This document shows positions 46,596 to 56,370 of a DNA stretch of 64,000 bases, one piece after another. The notes beneath the pieces were generated by a model. That model did not search any database and was not told the origin of the DNA. It saw nothing but the letters and a program-made list of their open reading frames with translations. How positions within the stretch are numbered: position 1 is the stretch's first letter; each line of letters opens with the position of its first letter. The translations under genes were made by a program, and so were the position numbers. The stretch comes from Pontixanthobacter sp. CEM42 (GTDB lineage Bacteria > Pseudomonadota > Alphaproteobacteria > Sphingomonadales > Sphingomonadaceae), in the NCBI RefSeq assembly GCF_017812015.1, contig NZ_JADQTN010000001.1:660501-724500 (forward strand). The letters run 5' to 3'.

Positions 46596-49500
46596 GTGCG
46601 TTTCACTTCCTCTCTGCGCGATTGTGCAGCAGTGCTCTTGGTAGCACTGCTGCATTTCATCGTGCTTGGAGGGGTGGCGCACGCGCAGACCATAACCAAC
46701 GTTGCCCGGGCCGACTGGACCGATCCGACTGGAGCCAAGCTAACGCTCTCCAACCAGATCGATCTGGATGTTGTTCAGGCACCGACGACTATCGTTACTT
46801 TTGCGCCGTCACCCGGTTCGGGTTCGGTGCTGACATTCCAATCATCCTTGTGTGGGTCGCAGTCCACGCAGCCCGGTGGTGGTGGAACGTCGACAATCAG
46901 CGCTGGCGTGACGCCAACGTCTGAAATTCGCGTGGGTCAGGACCTCCTCTTCCAAGTGGATGTGCCGACCGCCAATATCGATCCCGCTGCGGTTGATAGC
47001 CTCAACGCTATCATTGAAACCAGCACTGGCGATCGGGAAGAAATTACGATCTTTGAAACCGGCGCAAATACCGGAATTTTCGTGGGTCAAATCCCAACAA
47101 TCGGTATTCCGCCTTCAGTAGAGCAGGGCGATTGCCGTCTGAGCCTTGTTGATGGCGCGACAATCCAGATTGGCATTACCCGTGTCGGACAGACCGACAT
47201 TGTGATCTCCACTTCGGTGAATGTGCTCGCAGATCCGTTCGGCCTTGTGTTCGACAGCGAAACCGGTGAGCCAGTAACTGGCGCACGTGTATCGCTGGTT
47301 GATGCGGTGACCGGACAGCCTGCTACCGTATTTGCTGAGGACGGTGTAACACCTTGGCCTAACTCGGTTATTTCGGGTCAGCCGATCACTGATGCGGCAG
47401 GCAATGTTTATATTATGGAGCCGGGCGAGTACTGGTTCCCGTTGGCGCCGCTGGGGCAATATCGCCTCGTGATCGAGCCGCCTTCGCCGTACACAGCGCC
47501 TTCCACCGCAACACCGGCACAGCTCGCACAACTCGTGCGTCCTGATGGTGGTAGCTTTATCATCGTCGATGGATCCTATGGTGGAGACTTCGCGCTCGTC
47601 GATCCAACGCCTGTGCGAATTGATATTCCGCTCGACCGGCCCAGCGTTGCTGTCAGTCTCACAAAAACTGCGTCGCGCAACACCGCGCAGCCCGGTGATG
47701 CTGTGTTCTATACCATAACCGCACGAAATCAGGACCAGACCCGCGTCAAACGCGATGTCACTCTGGTCGATACACCGTCTTCTTGGCTGCGCCTGAGGCA
47801 GGATTCGATCCGCCTCAATGGACAGGCTGCGCCGGATGCCGTTGATGTAACTGCTGATGGTCGGCAATTGACGATCCGCTTGGGTGACCTTGCTGGCGGA
47901 GCGGAAGCACGCGTGACATACGCGATGGTTGTCCGCGCCGACGCACCGCCGGGGCAAGCTGAAAACCGCGTAGTAGCAACCGATTCCAGAGGGAACAGCT
48001 CGACTGCTAGCGCTTTCGTGGACATCGAGCGCGATACGATCGCCGGCCGTATGACGATCATTGGACGGATTACCGCCGGAACCTGCGATATTCGCGATCC
48101 ACGTGTCGGAATTCCCGGCGTTCGCGTGATGATGGAAGACGGCAGCTTCGCACTTACCGATGCTGACGGTCGCTATCACTTCGAGGGCGTAGTCCCCGGT
48201 ACGCACGTCGTTCAGGCGGCTGAGCAAACCTTGCCAGAAGGCAGCGAATTCATCGATTGCTACCGCTCGACCCGTAGCGCAGGCAGCACAACGTCACGCT
48301 TCGTGATTGGCCAGGGTGGTTCGCTGCTCGTGGCAGACTTCCACGCGGTGGTTCCTGAGGGTGTTCTCGAGCCCATCGTCGAGGATGCCAACGCGGGCAC
48401 ACCGGAAGCGGGGATCGTATCTCGCGAGCGCGGTGAAAGTGAAGAGCCTGCCAAGCCTGCCGAGACAGAAGTATCCCAGGCCGACAAGGAAGCTATCGGC
48501 GACATCGATTGGCTCGCGCTGGGCGACGGTGAAGACGGCTGGTTGTTCCCGACTGCAGAACACAACCCACGTGCGCCTTCTATTCGTGTCGCGATCCGCC
48601 ATCGCAAAGGACAGAAGGCTGATCTGTTCGTCAACGGCGAGCCCGCCAGCAATCTTGCTTTTGAAGGTATCAAAACGGCGTCTGACGGGCACTATGCGGT
48701 AAGTGTATGGCGCGGTGTCCCGCTGAAGAACGAAAAAACCGTTCTCACTGCAAACATCCTCAATTCATTCGGTGGTGTCTCGAAAGAGCTTGAGCGCGAA
48801 GTGTTCTTCGTATCGCAAGCAGATCGCGTCGAGTTCGTGCCCGAGCAATCGAAACTGGTTGCGGATGGCAAAACACGTCCGGTGATCGCTGTTCGCGTGA
48901 CCGACCGCAATGGTCGCCCGGTCCGTGGCGGTATCTCGGGCAATTTCTCGATCAACGCACCGTATCAGAGCGCTTCGCAAATCGAACAACAGCAATTGCT
49001 TCAGCTGACCGGTAGCGGTGCCAGCAGCAGTGTTCGCTGGACGGTTGAAGGTTCTGACGGCATCGCGCTGATCGAGCTCGCACCAACGCTCATCAGTGGC
49101 TCCGTCCGTCTCGACTTCAGCTTCACAGACGGGGAAATCAGCCGCGAACAGGAGCTTGAGACATGGCTTGAGCCTGGCGATGTCGAGTGGACTGTCGTTG
49201 GCCTCGCAGAAGGTTCAATCGGTGCTCGCACCGTTGCAGACAACATGGAACGCGCTGGCCGCTTCGATAGCGATCTGGGCGACAATGCCCGTGTCGCTCT
49301 CTACGCCAAAGGCCGCGTGCTCGGTAAATATCTGCTGACGCTAGCCTATGACAGCGCGAAGCAGAGTGACGACCAACGCCTGCTCGGCGCACTGGATCCA
49401 AACGCATACTACACCGTGTTTGCAGACGGTTCGAGCCGCCGGTTCGATGCAGCATCGCGCGAAAAGCTCTATGTTCGGATCGAAACCGCGACTTTCTATG

Positions 49501-51716
49501 CGCTGTATGGCGATTTCCAGACAGGCTTCGACCAGACACAGCTCGCACGCTACAACCGCACCGCAACTGGTGTTAAGGCGGAAGCACGCATCGGCGCGAT
49601 CCAAGCACAAGCATTCGCTGCTGAAATCGAAACACGCTTCCGCCGTGATGAAATTCAAGGGCAGGGCATCTCTGGCCCATACCGTCTCAGCAGCCGCGCA
49701 ATCATCGCCAATAGCGAGCGTATCACGATTGAAACACGCGACCGCTTGCGTTCGGAAGTGATCGTGAACAGCCGTGAACTGGTACGCTTCATCGATTATG
49801 ATATCGATCTGCTTTCAGGCACGGTCACATTCAGCGAGCCAGTCCTGAGCCGCGATTTCGACCTCAACCCGCAGTTCATTGTGATTGATTACGAAGTCGA
49901 TGCGCTGAGCGGCGGTGAACTGAACGCCGGTGTGCGTGCAACTTGGACTGACAAGTCGGGCAAAATCCGCATCGGTGCAACGGCGATCACGGACAAGGGC
50001 GAGGAAGCCCGTACCAATATTGGTGCACTCGATCTGCGTGCCCGGATCGGTGAGAGCACCGAAGTACGCGCCGAAGTCGCGATGAGCCGCAGCGAAGGCA
50101 ACAGCGCTGGCGGGTACATCCTAGAAGTTGAGCACCGTGCGGGTCCCGTTGATCTGCTCGCATATGTCCGCTCGCTCGACGCCGATTATGGTGTCGGCCA
50201 GCAGAGCGGTGCGGAACGCGGTCGCCGGAAAATCGGTGTCGATGCACGTTACGCATTCAACGAAAAGCTGTCGGTCGTCACGAGCTTCTGGCGCGATGAC
50301 AGTTTGACGGACGGCAACCGCCGCAATGCAGCGCAGCTTCACGCCAATTACCGGACAAACAACACCGATCTGCAGCTCGGCATCTCGCACCTCAATGATC
50401 GTCTTGAAGATGGCACGACCAACAAGTCGACCGTCCTCGAAGGCGGCGTTACTCAGCGTCTGTTCGATAACAAGCTTGAGCTAAGCGCGACCAGCGCGAT
50501 TGCGCTGGACCAGGCTGAGTCGGTTGATTTGCCTGCGCAGCATCGCTTCGCCGCGCGCTATGCCATTACGCCGGGTATCAAGCTGGTTGGTCTGTATGAA
50601 ATCGCCAATGGTGAAAATATCGACGCGCGCACTGTTCGCGGCGGTATCGAAGTTTCGCCATGGCAGGGTGGCCGTTTCACAAGCACAGTCGGCCAGCAGC
50701 GGATCAATGAGAACGGCAATCGCAGCTTTGCAGCTTTCGGCCTTGCGCAAACGCTGCAAGTTTCATCAACGCTGACACTCGATGCAACTTTAGACGGCAG
50801 CCGCACACTCGGCGGAAACGATCCAGTGTCCGATATCGTCAACACTGCGCAGCCTGTCGCGAGCGGCGGCCAGCTTGGTCAGGATGGTAGCCTGTTCGAA
50901 GACTTCACAGCTTTCACACTGGGCGCTGCTTACCGCAAGGATCGCTGGAGCGCGACTGTTCGCGGTGAATATCGCGATGGCGAATTCGCTGACCGCAAAG
51001 GCGTAACATTCGGCGCGGTTCGCCAGTTGGGTGAGGGCAGCATTGTCGGCTCCGGCTTCACCTGGACCGAAGCAACCGGCCAGAATGGCGCGACTACCGA
51101 AATCTTCGACGGCGCGATTGCTTTCGCTCATCGTCCCGATGCATCCGAAATTGCGATGCTCGGTAAACTCGAATTCCGCAGTGACTCCGTCACAGGCGCT
51201 GTCGCTGGCGAAACCGGTGCAGCTGGCCGTACCGCACTGACCGTAACCGGCGATGCACAATCACGCCGCGTCATCGGTAGCCTGTCGACCAACTGGTCGC
51301 CGCGCGGATATGAAGAGCTCGATGGTATCGAGGGCATCGAATATCAGAGCCGTCGTGACGAATTTGGCGTGTTCGTCGGTGCTCGCTACAATTTCGATAG
51401 CTTCGAAGGGTTTGATCTTGCTGGATTTACTGCGCTGGGTGGTGTTGATGCCCGGATCGGTATCGGCGAGCAATTCGAAGTGGGTGCTACTGCAACCGTT
51501 CGCGCCAACCTTAGCGACAACACGACCAGCTTCGCCTTCGGTCCGAATATCGGTTTCGTACCTGCTGATGGAATGCTGCTGACCGTTGGTTACAATATCG
51601 AAGGTTTCCGCGACGAAGATTTCTCTGCCGCACGCAACACCGACAAAGGCATTTACGCCAGCGTTCGGGTCAAATTCGACGCCGATACATTTGGCTTCTT
51701 GGGTCTTGGGCGATGA
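46596..51716 (+). CDS. giant modular outer-membrane protein with DUF11, SdrD-B-like and Ig-like domains and inferred beta barrel
   Basis: 1706 residues from GTG 46596. Signal peptide to about 31, then an N-terminal strand module (TITNVARADWTD) like that of the small neighbours. A carboxypeptidase-regulatory/SdrD-B-like fold starts near 215 (SETGEPVTGARVSLV), a DUF11 module near 353 (VSLTKTASRNTAQPGD), a second SdrD-B-like fold near 490 (DADGRYHFEGVVPGTHVV), an E- and P-rich linker near 620, and a Big/invasin-like domain near 745 (VADGKTRPVIAVRVTDRNGRPV). From about 870 to the end, alternating amphipathic strands with GLAEGSIGAR, YALYGDFQTG and a final GIYASVRVKFD strand suggest a large outer-membrane barrel. 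Family function unknown; exporter, anchor or adhesin are options. Confidence 0.88.
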   Translation: MRFTSSLRDCAAVLLVALLHFIVLGGVAHAQTITNVARADWTDPTGAKLTLSNQIDLDVVQAPTTIVTFAPSPGSGSVLTFQSSLCGSQSTQPGGGGTSTISAGVTPTSEIRVGQDLLFQVDVPTANIDPAAVDSLNAIIETSTGDREEITIFETGANTGIFVGQIPTIGIPPSVEQGDCRLSLVDGATIQIGITRVGQTDIVISTSVNVLADPFGLVFDSETGEPVTGARVSLVDAVTGQPATVFAEDGVTPWPNSVISGQPITDAAGNVYIMEPGEYWFPLAPLGQYRLVIEPPSPYTAPSTATPAQLAQLVRPDGGSFIIVDGSYGGDFALVDPTPVRIDIPLDRPSVAVSLTKTASRNTAQPGDAVFYTITARNQDQTRVKRDVTLVDTPSSWLRLRQDSIRLNGQAAPDAVDVTADGRQLTIRLGDLAGGAEARVTYAMVVRADAPPGQAENRVVATDSRGNSSTASAFVDIERDTIAGRMTIIGRITAGTCDIRDPRVGIPGVRVMMEDGSFALTDADGRYHFEGVVPGTHVVQAAEQTLPEGSEFIDCYRSTRSAGSTTSRFVIGQGGSLLVADFHAVVPEGVLEPIVEDANAGTPEAGIVSRERGESEEPAKPAETEVSQADKEAIGDIDWLALGDGEDGWLFPTAEHNPRAPSIRVAIRHRKGQKADLFVNGEPASNLAFEGIKTASDGHYAVSVWRGVPLKNEKTVLTANILNSFGGVSKELEREVFFVSQADRVEFVPEQSKLVADGKTRPVIAVRVTDRNGRPVRGGISGNFSINAPYQSASQIEQQQLLQLTGSGASSSVRWTVEGSDGIALIELAPTLISGSVRLDFSFTDGEISREQELETWLEPGDVEWTVVGLAEGSIGARTVADNMERAGRFDSDLGDNARVALYAKGRVLGKYLLTLAYDSAKQSDDQRLLGALDPNAYYTVFADGSSRRFDAASREKLYVRIETATFYALYGDFQTGFDQTQLARYNRTATGVKAEARIGAIQAQAFAAEIETRFRRDEIQGQGISGPYRLSSRAIIANSERITIETRDRLRSEVIVNSRELVRFIDYDIDLLSGTVTFSEPVLSRDFDLNPQFIVIDYEVDALSGGELNAGVRATWTDKSGKIRIGATAITDKGEEARTNIGALDLRARIGESTEVRAEVAMSRSEGNSAGGYILEVEHRAGPVDLLAYVRSLDADYGVGQQSGAERGRRKIGVDARYAFNEKLSVVTSFWRDDSLTDGNRRNAAQLHANYRTNNTDLQLGISHLNDRLEDGTTNKSTVLEGGVTQRLFDNKLELSATSAIALDQAESVDLPAQHRFAARYAITPGIKLVGLYEIANGENIDARTVRGGIEVSPWQGGRFTSTVGQQRINENGNRSFAAFGLAQTLQVSSTLTLDATLDGSRTLGGNDPVSDIVNTAQPVASGGQLGQDGSLFEDFTAFTLGAAYRKDRWSATVRGEYRDGEFADRKGVTFGAVRQLGEGSIVGSGFTWTEATGQNGATTEIFDGAIAFAHRPDASEIAMLGKLEFRSDSVTGAVAGETGAAGRTALTVTGDAQSRRVIGSLSTNWSPRGYEELDGIEGIEYQSRRDEFGVFVGARYNFDSFEGFDLAGFTALGGVDARIGIGEQFEVGATATVRANLSDNTTSFAFGPNIGFVPADGMLLTVGYNIEGFRDEDFSAARNTDKGIYASVRVKFDADTFGFLGLGR

Positions 51717-53737
51717 ACGAAAAATCGAACGCGCAAGCGCCAGATGTTAGCGCACGGTTAACCATGTTTGGCTATTCCAAACTCATGCGTTGTATGCCGT
51801 CCAAAGATCGGATTTTGACTGTGTTCTCGGTGATGTGGCGACTGATCGTTGCTGCATTTGCAATAGGCTTTGCGCAGGTTGCTAGTGCGCAGACAACAAC
51901 GACTTACGTGAACGGCACCGACGGTACGATCAATGGCTCGACCACCTGCGCGGCGCCGCTGGTTCGCAACTTTGTGGTAAGCGGAACGAGTTTTACCGTC
52001 GCGGATGTCGATCTTGGCTTCTTTGCTACGCATACTTGGCGCGGCGATATTCGGATTACCTTGGAATCGCCTGATGGCACGCGCGTGCAATTGGTCGATG
52101 GTGATGCAAACAGTACAAGTGGCGATCATCTCAATGTATTGCTCGACGATGCGCATGGAACCACGGTCAATACAGATTCCGCTACGGGTGATCACGATAC
52201 AACTGCGCCGCCGCCTTTTGACAATGATTTCAGTCCGAACGCACCCTTGTCAGCGTTTAACGGTGTTGCCAGTGCTGGTACCTGGCGTCTCGAAATCTGC
52301 GATATCTTCACCGGTTCTGACGATGGTATTTTCCGTCATGCCGAACTGTATCTGACGTCGGCGCCGCCATACGCAGATCTCTCGCTAACCAAGAATGTGA
52401 GCGCAGCTCCCTATGTTAATGGTAATGCAGTCAGTTACACATTGAGAGTTACCAATGCCCCGTCGTCGCCACTTGGTGCAACGGGCGTTCAAGTCAGCGA
52501 TGTACTTCCAGCGGGTTTTGACTTCGACAATGCGAGCGGTGACGGGCTCTACGATGATGTAACCGGTGTATGGACAGTCGGGAACGTTCCGGTCGGAACC
52601 TTCAGGGAAATCGTGATAAATGGCACGGTCGATGCGACGTCTGGCGCAACAGTTACCAATGTTGCTGAAATTATTGCGAGCTCTGTGCCAGACATCGATT
52701 CGACTGTGAATAATGGCAATGCAAGTGAGGATGACTACGCCACTGCCAGTTTTACGGTTTCCGGCACACGCGTGGCCGGAACGCCGCCGAATCTCAACGC
52801 ATTCTGCTCGGCAACCGATCAGATATTATTCGATTGGCAAGGGCGGCCGTGGACCAACGCGACCAACAATGATTTTACCCAGATCGGCATCGGCTCGATC
52901 AACTATGATCTGACCACCGACACGGCGTTCGTCGCTGGCTCACCTGCAATCAACTCAACCAACACAGGTGGAGTCGGAGCTGGAGAGCAGGGCCTGTTTG
53001 TCAATCTCAACAACAACCTGCAAACGGATGAAGCAACAATTGTGATGACGCTTCCCACAGCAGTGCCAGGCATGCAATTCACGGTGTTTGATATCGACTT
53101 CGGCAATAACAGCTTTGCCGACAAGTTGACCGTGACCGGATCGTTTGACGGCACACCTGTTACGCCCACATTGACGAACGGAATTGCCAATTACGTTGTT
53201 GGAAACATTGCAATTGGCGATGCCGGCTCCGGCAGCGCCAGCGCCGATGGTAATGTTGTCGTCACATTCCTCGCGCCAGTCGACACCGTAACGATTAAAT
53301 ACGGTAACCATACGACCGCACCGACCAATCCGGGCAACCAGTTTATGACGATTGCCGACGTCAATCATTGCGGTCCTGAGACCAATCTCAGCGTTACAAA
53401 AGTTAGTTCTATCGTCGGCGGTGCGAATGCCAAAGCGCTTCCGGATGCGACAGTTCGCTACTGTATTCTGGTCAACAATTCTGGCTCAGCCACAGCGACG
53501 TCGGTTGTTGCGACCGACAATATTCCGTCCGATCTCACATACACGCCAGGCACAATTAGAAGTGGAACCAGTTGCGGCACGGCAACAACGATCGAAGACG
53601 ACAACAACGTCGACAACTCAGGCGATGAAGATGACCCGTTTGGCGCATCAATAACGGGTTCTACTCTTACGATGACCGCAGCCTCTCTCGGTCCGGCGGA
53701 TAATATGGCGATCACGTTCGAGGCAACGATCAATTGA
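51713..53737 (+). CDS. exported protein with proprotein-convertase P-domain and DUF11 modules
   Basis: 674 residues. An unusually long N-terminus precedes a hydrophobic signal (about 43-60, ending VASAQ). Residues about 70-225 form a P/Homo B domain (VADVDLGFFATHTWRGDIRITLESPDGTRV...GTWRLEICDIFTGSDDG) without any protease domain. Then come a DUF11 module (DLSLTKNVSAAPYVNG), a middle beta domain (about 360-555) and a C-terminal DUF11 module (NLSVTKVSSIVGG, VRYCILVNNSG) ending ITFEATIN, with Cys584 and Cys621. ATG 51713 overlaps the stop of the giant gene (ATGA); a later start near 51755 would shorten the odd N-terminus. Last gene of the cluster. Confidence 0.87.
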   Translation: MNEKSNAQAPDVSARLTMFGYSKLMRCMPSKDRILTVFSVMWRLIVAAFAIGFAQVASAQTTTTYVNGTDGTINGSTTCAAPLVRNFVVSGTSFTVADVDLGFFATHTWRGDIRITLESPDGTRVQLVDGDANSTSGDHLNVLLDDAHGTTVNTDSATGDHDTTAPPPFDNDFSPNAPLSAFNGVASAGTWRLEICDIFTGSDDGIFRHAELYLTSAPPYADLSLTKNVSAAPYVNGNAVSYTLRVTNAPSSPLGATGVQVSDVLPAGFDFDNASGDGLYDDVTGVWTVGNVPVGTFREIVINGTVDATSGATVTNVAEIIASSVPDIDSTVNNGNASEDDYATASFTVSGTRVAGTPPNLNAFCSATDQILFDWQGRPWTNATNNDFTQIGIGSINYDLTTDTAFVAGSPAINSTNTGGVGAGEQGLFVNLNNNLQTDEATIVMTLPTAVPGMQFTVFDIDFGNNSFADKLTVTGSFDGTPVTPTLTNGIANYVVGNIAIGDAGSGSASADGNVVVTFLAPVDTVTIKYGNHTTAPTNPGNQFMTIADVNHCGPETNLSVTKVSSIVGGANAKALPDATVRYCILVNNSGSATATSVVATDNIPSDLTYTPGTIRSGTSCGTATTIEDDNNVDNSGDEDDPFGASITGSTLTMTAASLGPADNMAITFEATIN

Positions 53738-53833
53738 TCTGACCTTGCGCGTGCAGGTCTGAATTCGAATTCTACGCTGCGCTGCACAAAAGCTGTTTGA
53801 CCGTTACAATCGCGCGTCTAAGGTCTTCTGTGG

Positions 53834-54577
53834 ATGGAGACTTCGCAAAACCTGCCGGAACCGCCAAGCATGGCCGATCTTTTGGAGCAGGAACCGATTG
53901 CGCTTTTCCTCGATTTCGACGGTACGCTGGTCGAGATTGCACCCACTCCAGATTCAATCTCGGTACCCAGCGATTTGACGCAGCGCCTTGCTAACCTTTC
54001 AGCTCGATTTGATGGTCGCTTTGCGCTTGTTAGCGGGCGTGCGCCTGCCAATCTTGAGAAGCATCTCGGCGGCCTGCCGTTTGCAGTGGCCGGATCGCAT
54101 GGAGCGTCGCGCTTTCGAGCCGATGGTTCGGCTCTAGGGAGGGCTGCGGATGCTCTACCCAAGGTGGTTGTTTTGGCACTGAGCGAGTTTGCTGAGAGCA
54201 ACGGTATCTCTTACGAAGCGAAGAGCCATGGCGGCGCGTTGCATTTTCGCGCGAAGCCTGAGCTAGAGAAAGCGGCAGTTGAATTCGCTCACGAGTTGGC
54301 TGCCCAGCAGGGTCTCGCACTAAAGACCGGCAAATGCGTCGTCGAGATTGTAGGTAGAGGCGCAGACAAGGCCTCAGCCGTGAAAGCCTTTATGGCTGAA
54401 CATGATTTCGTCGGAGCGACGCCGATCTTTGTTGGCGATGACCTAACTGACGAGGATGGTTTCACCGCCGCGGCCGAATTTGGCGGCTTCGGCGTTGCCG
54501 TTGGCGATCGCCCCTCTCAAAACGCGCAATATAAACTCAATTCTGTGAAGGATGTGCATGAATGGCTGATGCTGTGA
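53834..54577 (+). CDS. otsB: trehalose-6-phosphate phosphatase
   Basis: HAD-superfamily enzyme releasing trehalose from trehalose 6-phosphate. Motif I is LFLDFDGTLVEIAPTP with the nucleophilic Asp, and motif IV is VGDDLTDEDGF. 247 residues, normal. Its last 16 bases overlap the start of the GH15 gene, making a three-gene otsB-GH15-otsA operon for compatible-solute metabolism. Confidence 0.95.
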   Translation: METSQNLPEPPSMADLLEQEPIALFLDFDGTLVEIAPTPDSISVPSDLTQRLANLSARFDGRFALVSGRAPANLEKHLGGLPFAVAGSHGASRFRADGSALGRAADALPKVVVLALSEFAESNGISYEAKSHGGALHFRAKPELEKAAVEFAHELAAQQGLALKTGKCVVEIVGRGADKASAVKAFMAEHDFVGATPIFVGDDLTDEDGFTAAAEFGGFGVAVGDRPSQNAQYKLNSVKDVHEWLML

Positions 54578-56370
54578 CCGACCCCAATCTGGAACTCTGG
54601 CCGATTGGAAATTGTCAGGTGAGCGGATTGATTGACCAGTCGGCTTCGCTGGTGTGGGGCTGCGTCCCGCGCGTTGATGGCGATCCGGTATTCTGCGCAC
54701 TGCTCAATGGTGAGAAGCGGGATTCGGGCGTCTGGCGGTTCGAGTTAGAAAACCAGACTTCAGTCACTCAGCATTACGAACGTAACACCGCCATTCTTGT
54801 GACACGGCTAGAGTCTGAAGATGGCAGCGCGGTTGAAATTCGCGATTTCTGTCCGCGTTATGAGCGGTCCGGAAGGATGTACCGTCCGGTCGCTTTCGCT
54901 CGCATTGTGCGCCCGGTTTCCGGTGTGCCGCGCCTGAAAGTCACGCTCAATCCGATGCGCGATTATGGCGCGACGATTGCTGAAAAAACTAACGGCACCA
55001 ACCACATCCGCTATCTGGTCGGGCCGCAGGCGATGCGGCTGAGTACCGATGCGCCGGTCGGTTATGTGCTGGAATCGCGTTATTACCGGGTGGAAGCAGA
55101 CCAGCATTTCTTCCTCGGGCCTGATGAGCCATTCGTTGGCAATGTCCGCTCCGAACTTCGCCGGATGGAGCAATCGACCGCGCGCTATTGGAAGCTTTGG
55201 GTGCGCGGCCTTCACATCCCGCTGGAATGGCAGGATGAGGTCATTCGTTGCGCAATCACGCTGAAGCTGTGCCAGCACGAAGAAACCGGCGCGATTGTCG
55301 CTGCTTTGACCACGTCGATTCCCGAGGCTGCGCATAGCGAGCGCAATTGGGACTACCGTTTTTGCTGGATCCGCGATTCTTACTACACTGTGCAAGCGCT
55401 CAACCGGTTGGGCGCTTTGGACGTGTTAGAGAAGTATCTCGGGTACCTGCGCAACATTGTGGACTCCGCACGGGGCGGGCAAATTCAGCCGCTCTATTCA
55501 GTAATGGGTCAGGGCGAGCTCGACGAAACGACCGCTGCGCATTTGGCTGGATATCGCGGGATGGGGCCGGTCCGCAAAGGCAACGCGGCGTACAAGCAAA
55601 TCCAGCATGATTGTTACGGGCAGATCGTGCTTCCGACTGCTCAGGCATTCTTTGATCACCGGTTGCTCCGCATGGCGGACGACAATGATTTTGAGAGCTT
55701 GGAAGAAGTCGGCGAAATGGCGTGGAAGATGCACGACCAGCCTGATGCCGGCCTATGGGAATTCCGCACGCGGCAGGAAGTGCACACCTATTCTGCGGTG
55801 ATGAGCTGGGCAGCGTGTGACCGCTTGGCCAAAGTCGCGGCGAACATCGACAAAGCTGACCGCCAGCAGATTTGGCAGGAACGCGCCGATGCCATCCGCG
55901 CCAAGATCGAGCAGGAAGCCTGGGTCGAGAATAGCGAGGAAGGCGGCCATTATGGCGCATCCTTCGAAAGCGACTATCTCGACGCCAGCTTGCTGCAGAT
56001 GGTCGAACTGCGCTTTCTGCAGCCTGATAATCCGCGTTTCCAATCCACATTCACCGCTATCGAGAAAACCTTGCGGCGCGGCGAGCATATGCTCCGCTAT
56101 GCGTCAGAGGATGATTTCGGCCTGCCCGAGACGGCGTTCAACGTCTGCACGTTCTGGCTGATTGAAGCCCTGCATTTGGCGGGCCGCGACGAAGAAGCAC
56201 GAACATTGTTTACTGCGATGCTCAGCCACACAACCGAATCCGGCCTGCTGTCGGAGGACCTCGACTTCGAAACCGGGGAGCTGTGGGGGAACTTCCCGCA
56301 GACTTACTCGCTGGTAGGAGTGATAAACTGTGCCGGGCTGCTGTCCCGGCCATGGAGCGAAATGCGATGA
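54562..56370 (+). CDS. glycoside hydrolase family 15 protein (trehalase/glucoamylase-like)
   Basis: 602 residues. The N-terminal beta-sandwich part (IGNCQVSGLIDQSASLVWGC) and the (alpha/alpha)6 catalytic part with RNWDYRFCWIRDSYYT are typical of GH15. Bacterial relatives include trehalases, and the position between otsB and otsA favours trehalose as substrate, but glucoamylase-type activity cannot be excluded. The ATG overlaps otsB by 16 bases and the stop overlaps otsA (ATGA). Synthesis and probable breakdown are thus encoded on one transcript. Confidence 0.92.
   Translation: MADAVTDPNLELWPIGNCQVSGLIDQSASLVWGCVPRVDGDPVFCALLNGEKRDSGVWRFELENQTSVTQHYERNTAILVTRLESEDGSAVEIRDFCPRYERSGRMYRPVAFARIVRPVSGVPRLKVTLNPMRDYGATIAEKTNGTNHIRYLVGPQAMRLSTDAPVGYVLESRYYRVEADQHFFLGPDEPFVGNVRSELRRMEQSTARYWKLWVRGLHIPLEWQDEVIRCAITLKLCQHEETGAIVAALTTSIPEAAHSERNWDYRFCWIRDSYYTVQALNRLGALDVLEKYLGYLRNIVDSARGGQIQPLYSVMGQGELDETTAAHLAGYRGMGPVRKGNAAYKQIQHDCYGQIVLPTAQAFFDHRLLRMADDNDFESLEEVGEMAWKMHDQPDAGLWEFRTRQEVHTYSAVMSWAACDRLAKVAANIDKADRQQIWQERADAIRAKIEQEAWVENSEEGGHYGASFESDYLDASLLQMVELRFLQPDNPRFQSTFTAIEKTLRRGEHMLRYASEDDFGLPETAFNVCTFWLIEALHLAGRDEEARTLFTAMLSHTTESGLLSEDLDFETGELWGNFPQTYSLVGVINCAGLLSRPWSEMR

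Noticed and set aside
47115-48227. 370-residue reverse open frame inside the giant surface protein gene
   Set aside because: Rich in Arg, Cys and His with no hydrophobic or domain pattern; the forward frame carries recognisable domains.
53740-53833. Terminator after the DUF11 operon
   Set aside because: GACCT/AGGTC forms only a 5-bp stem with no T run, and the GAATTCGAATTC palindrome is too short to call.
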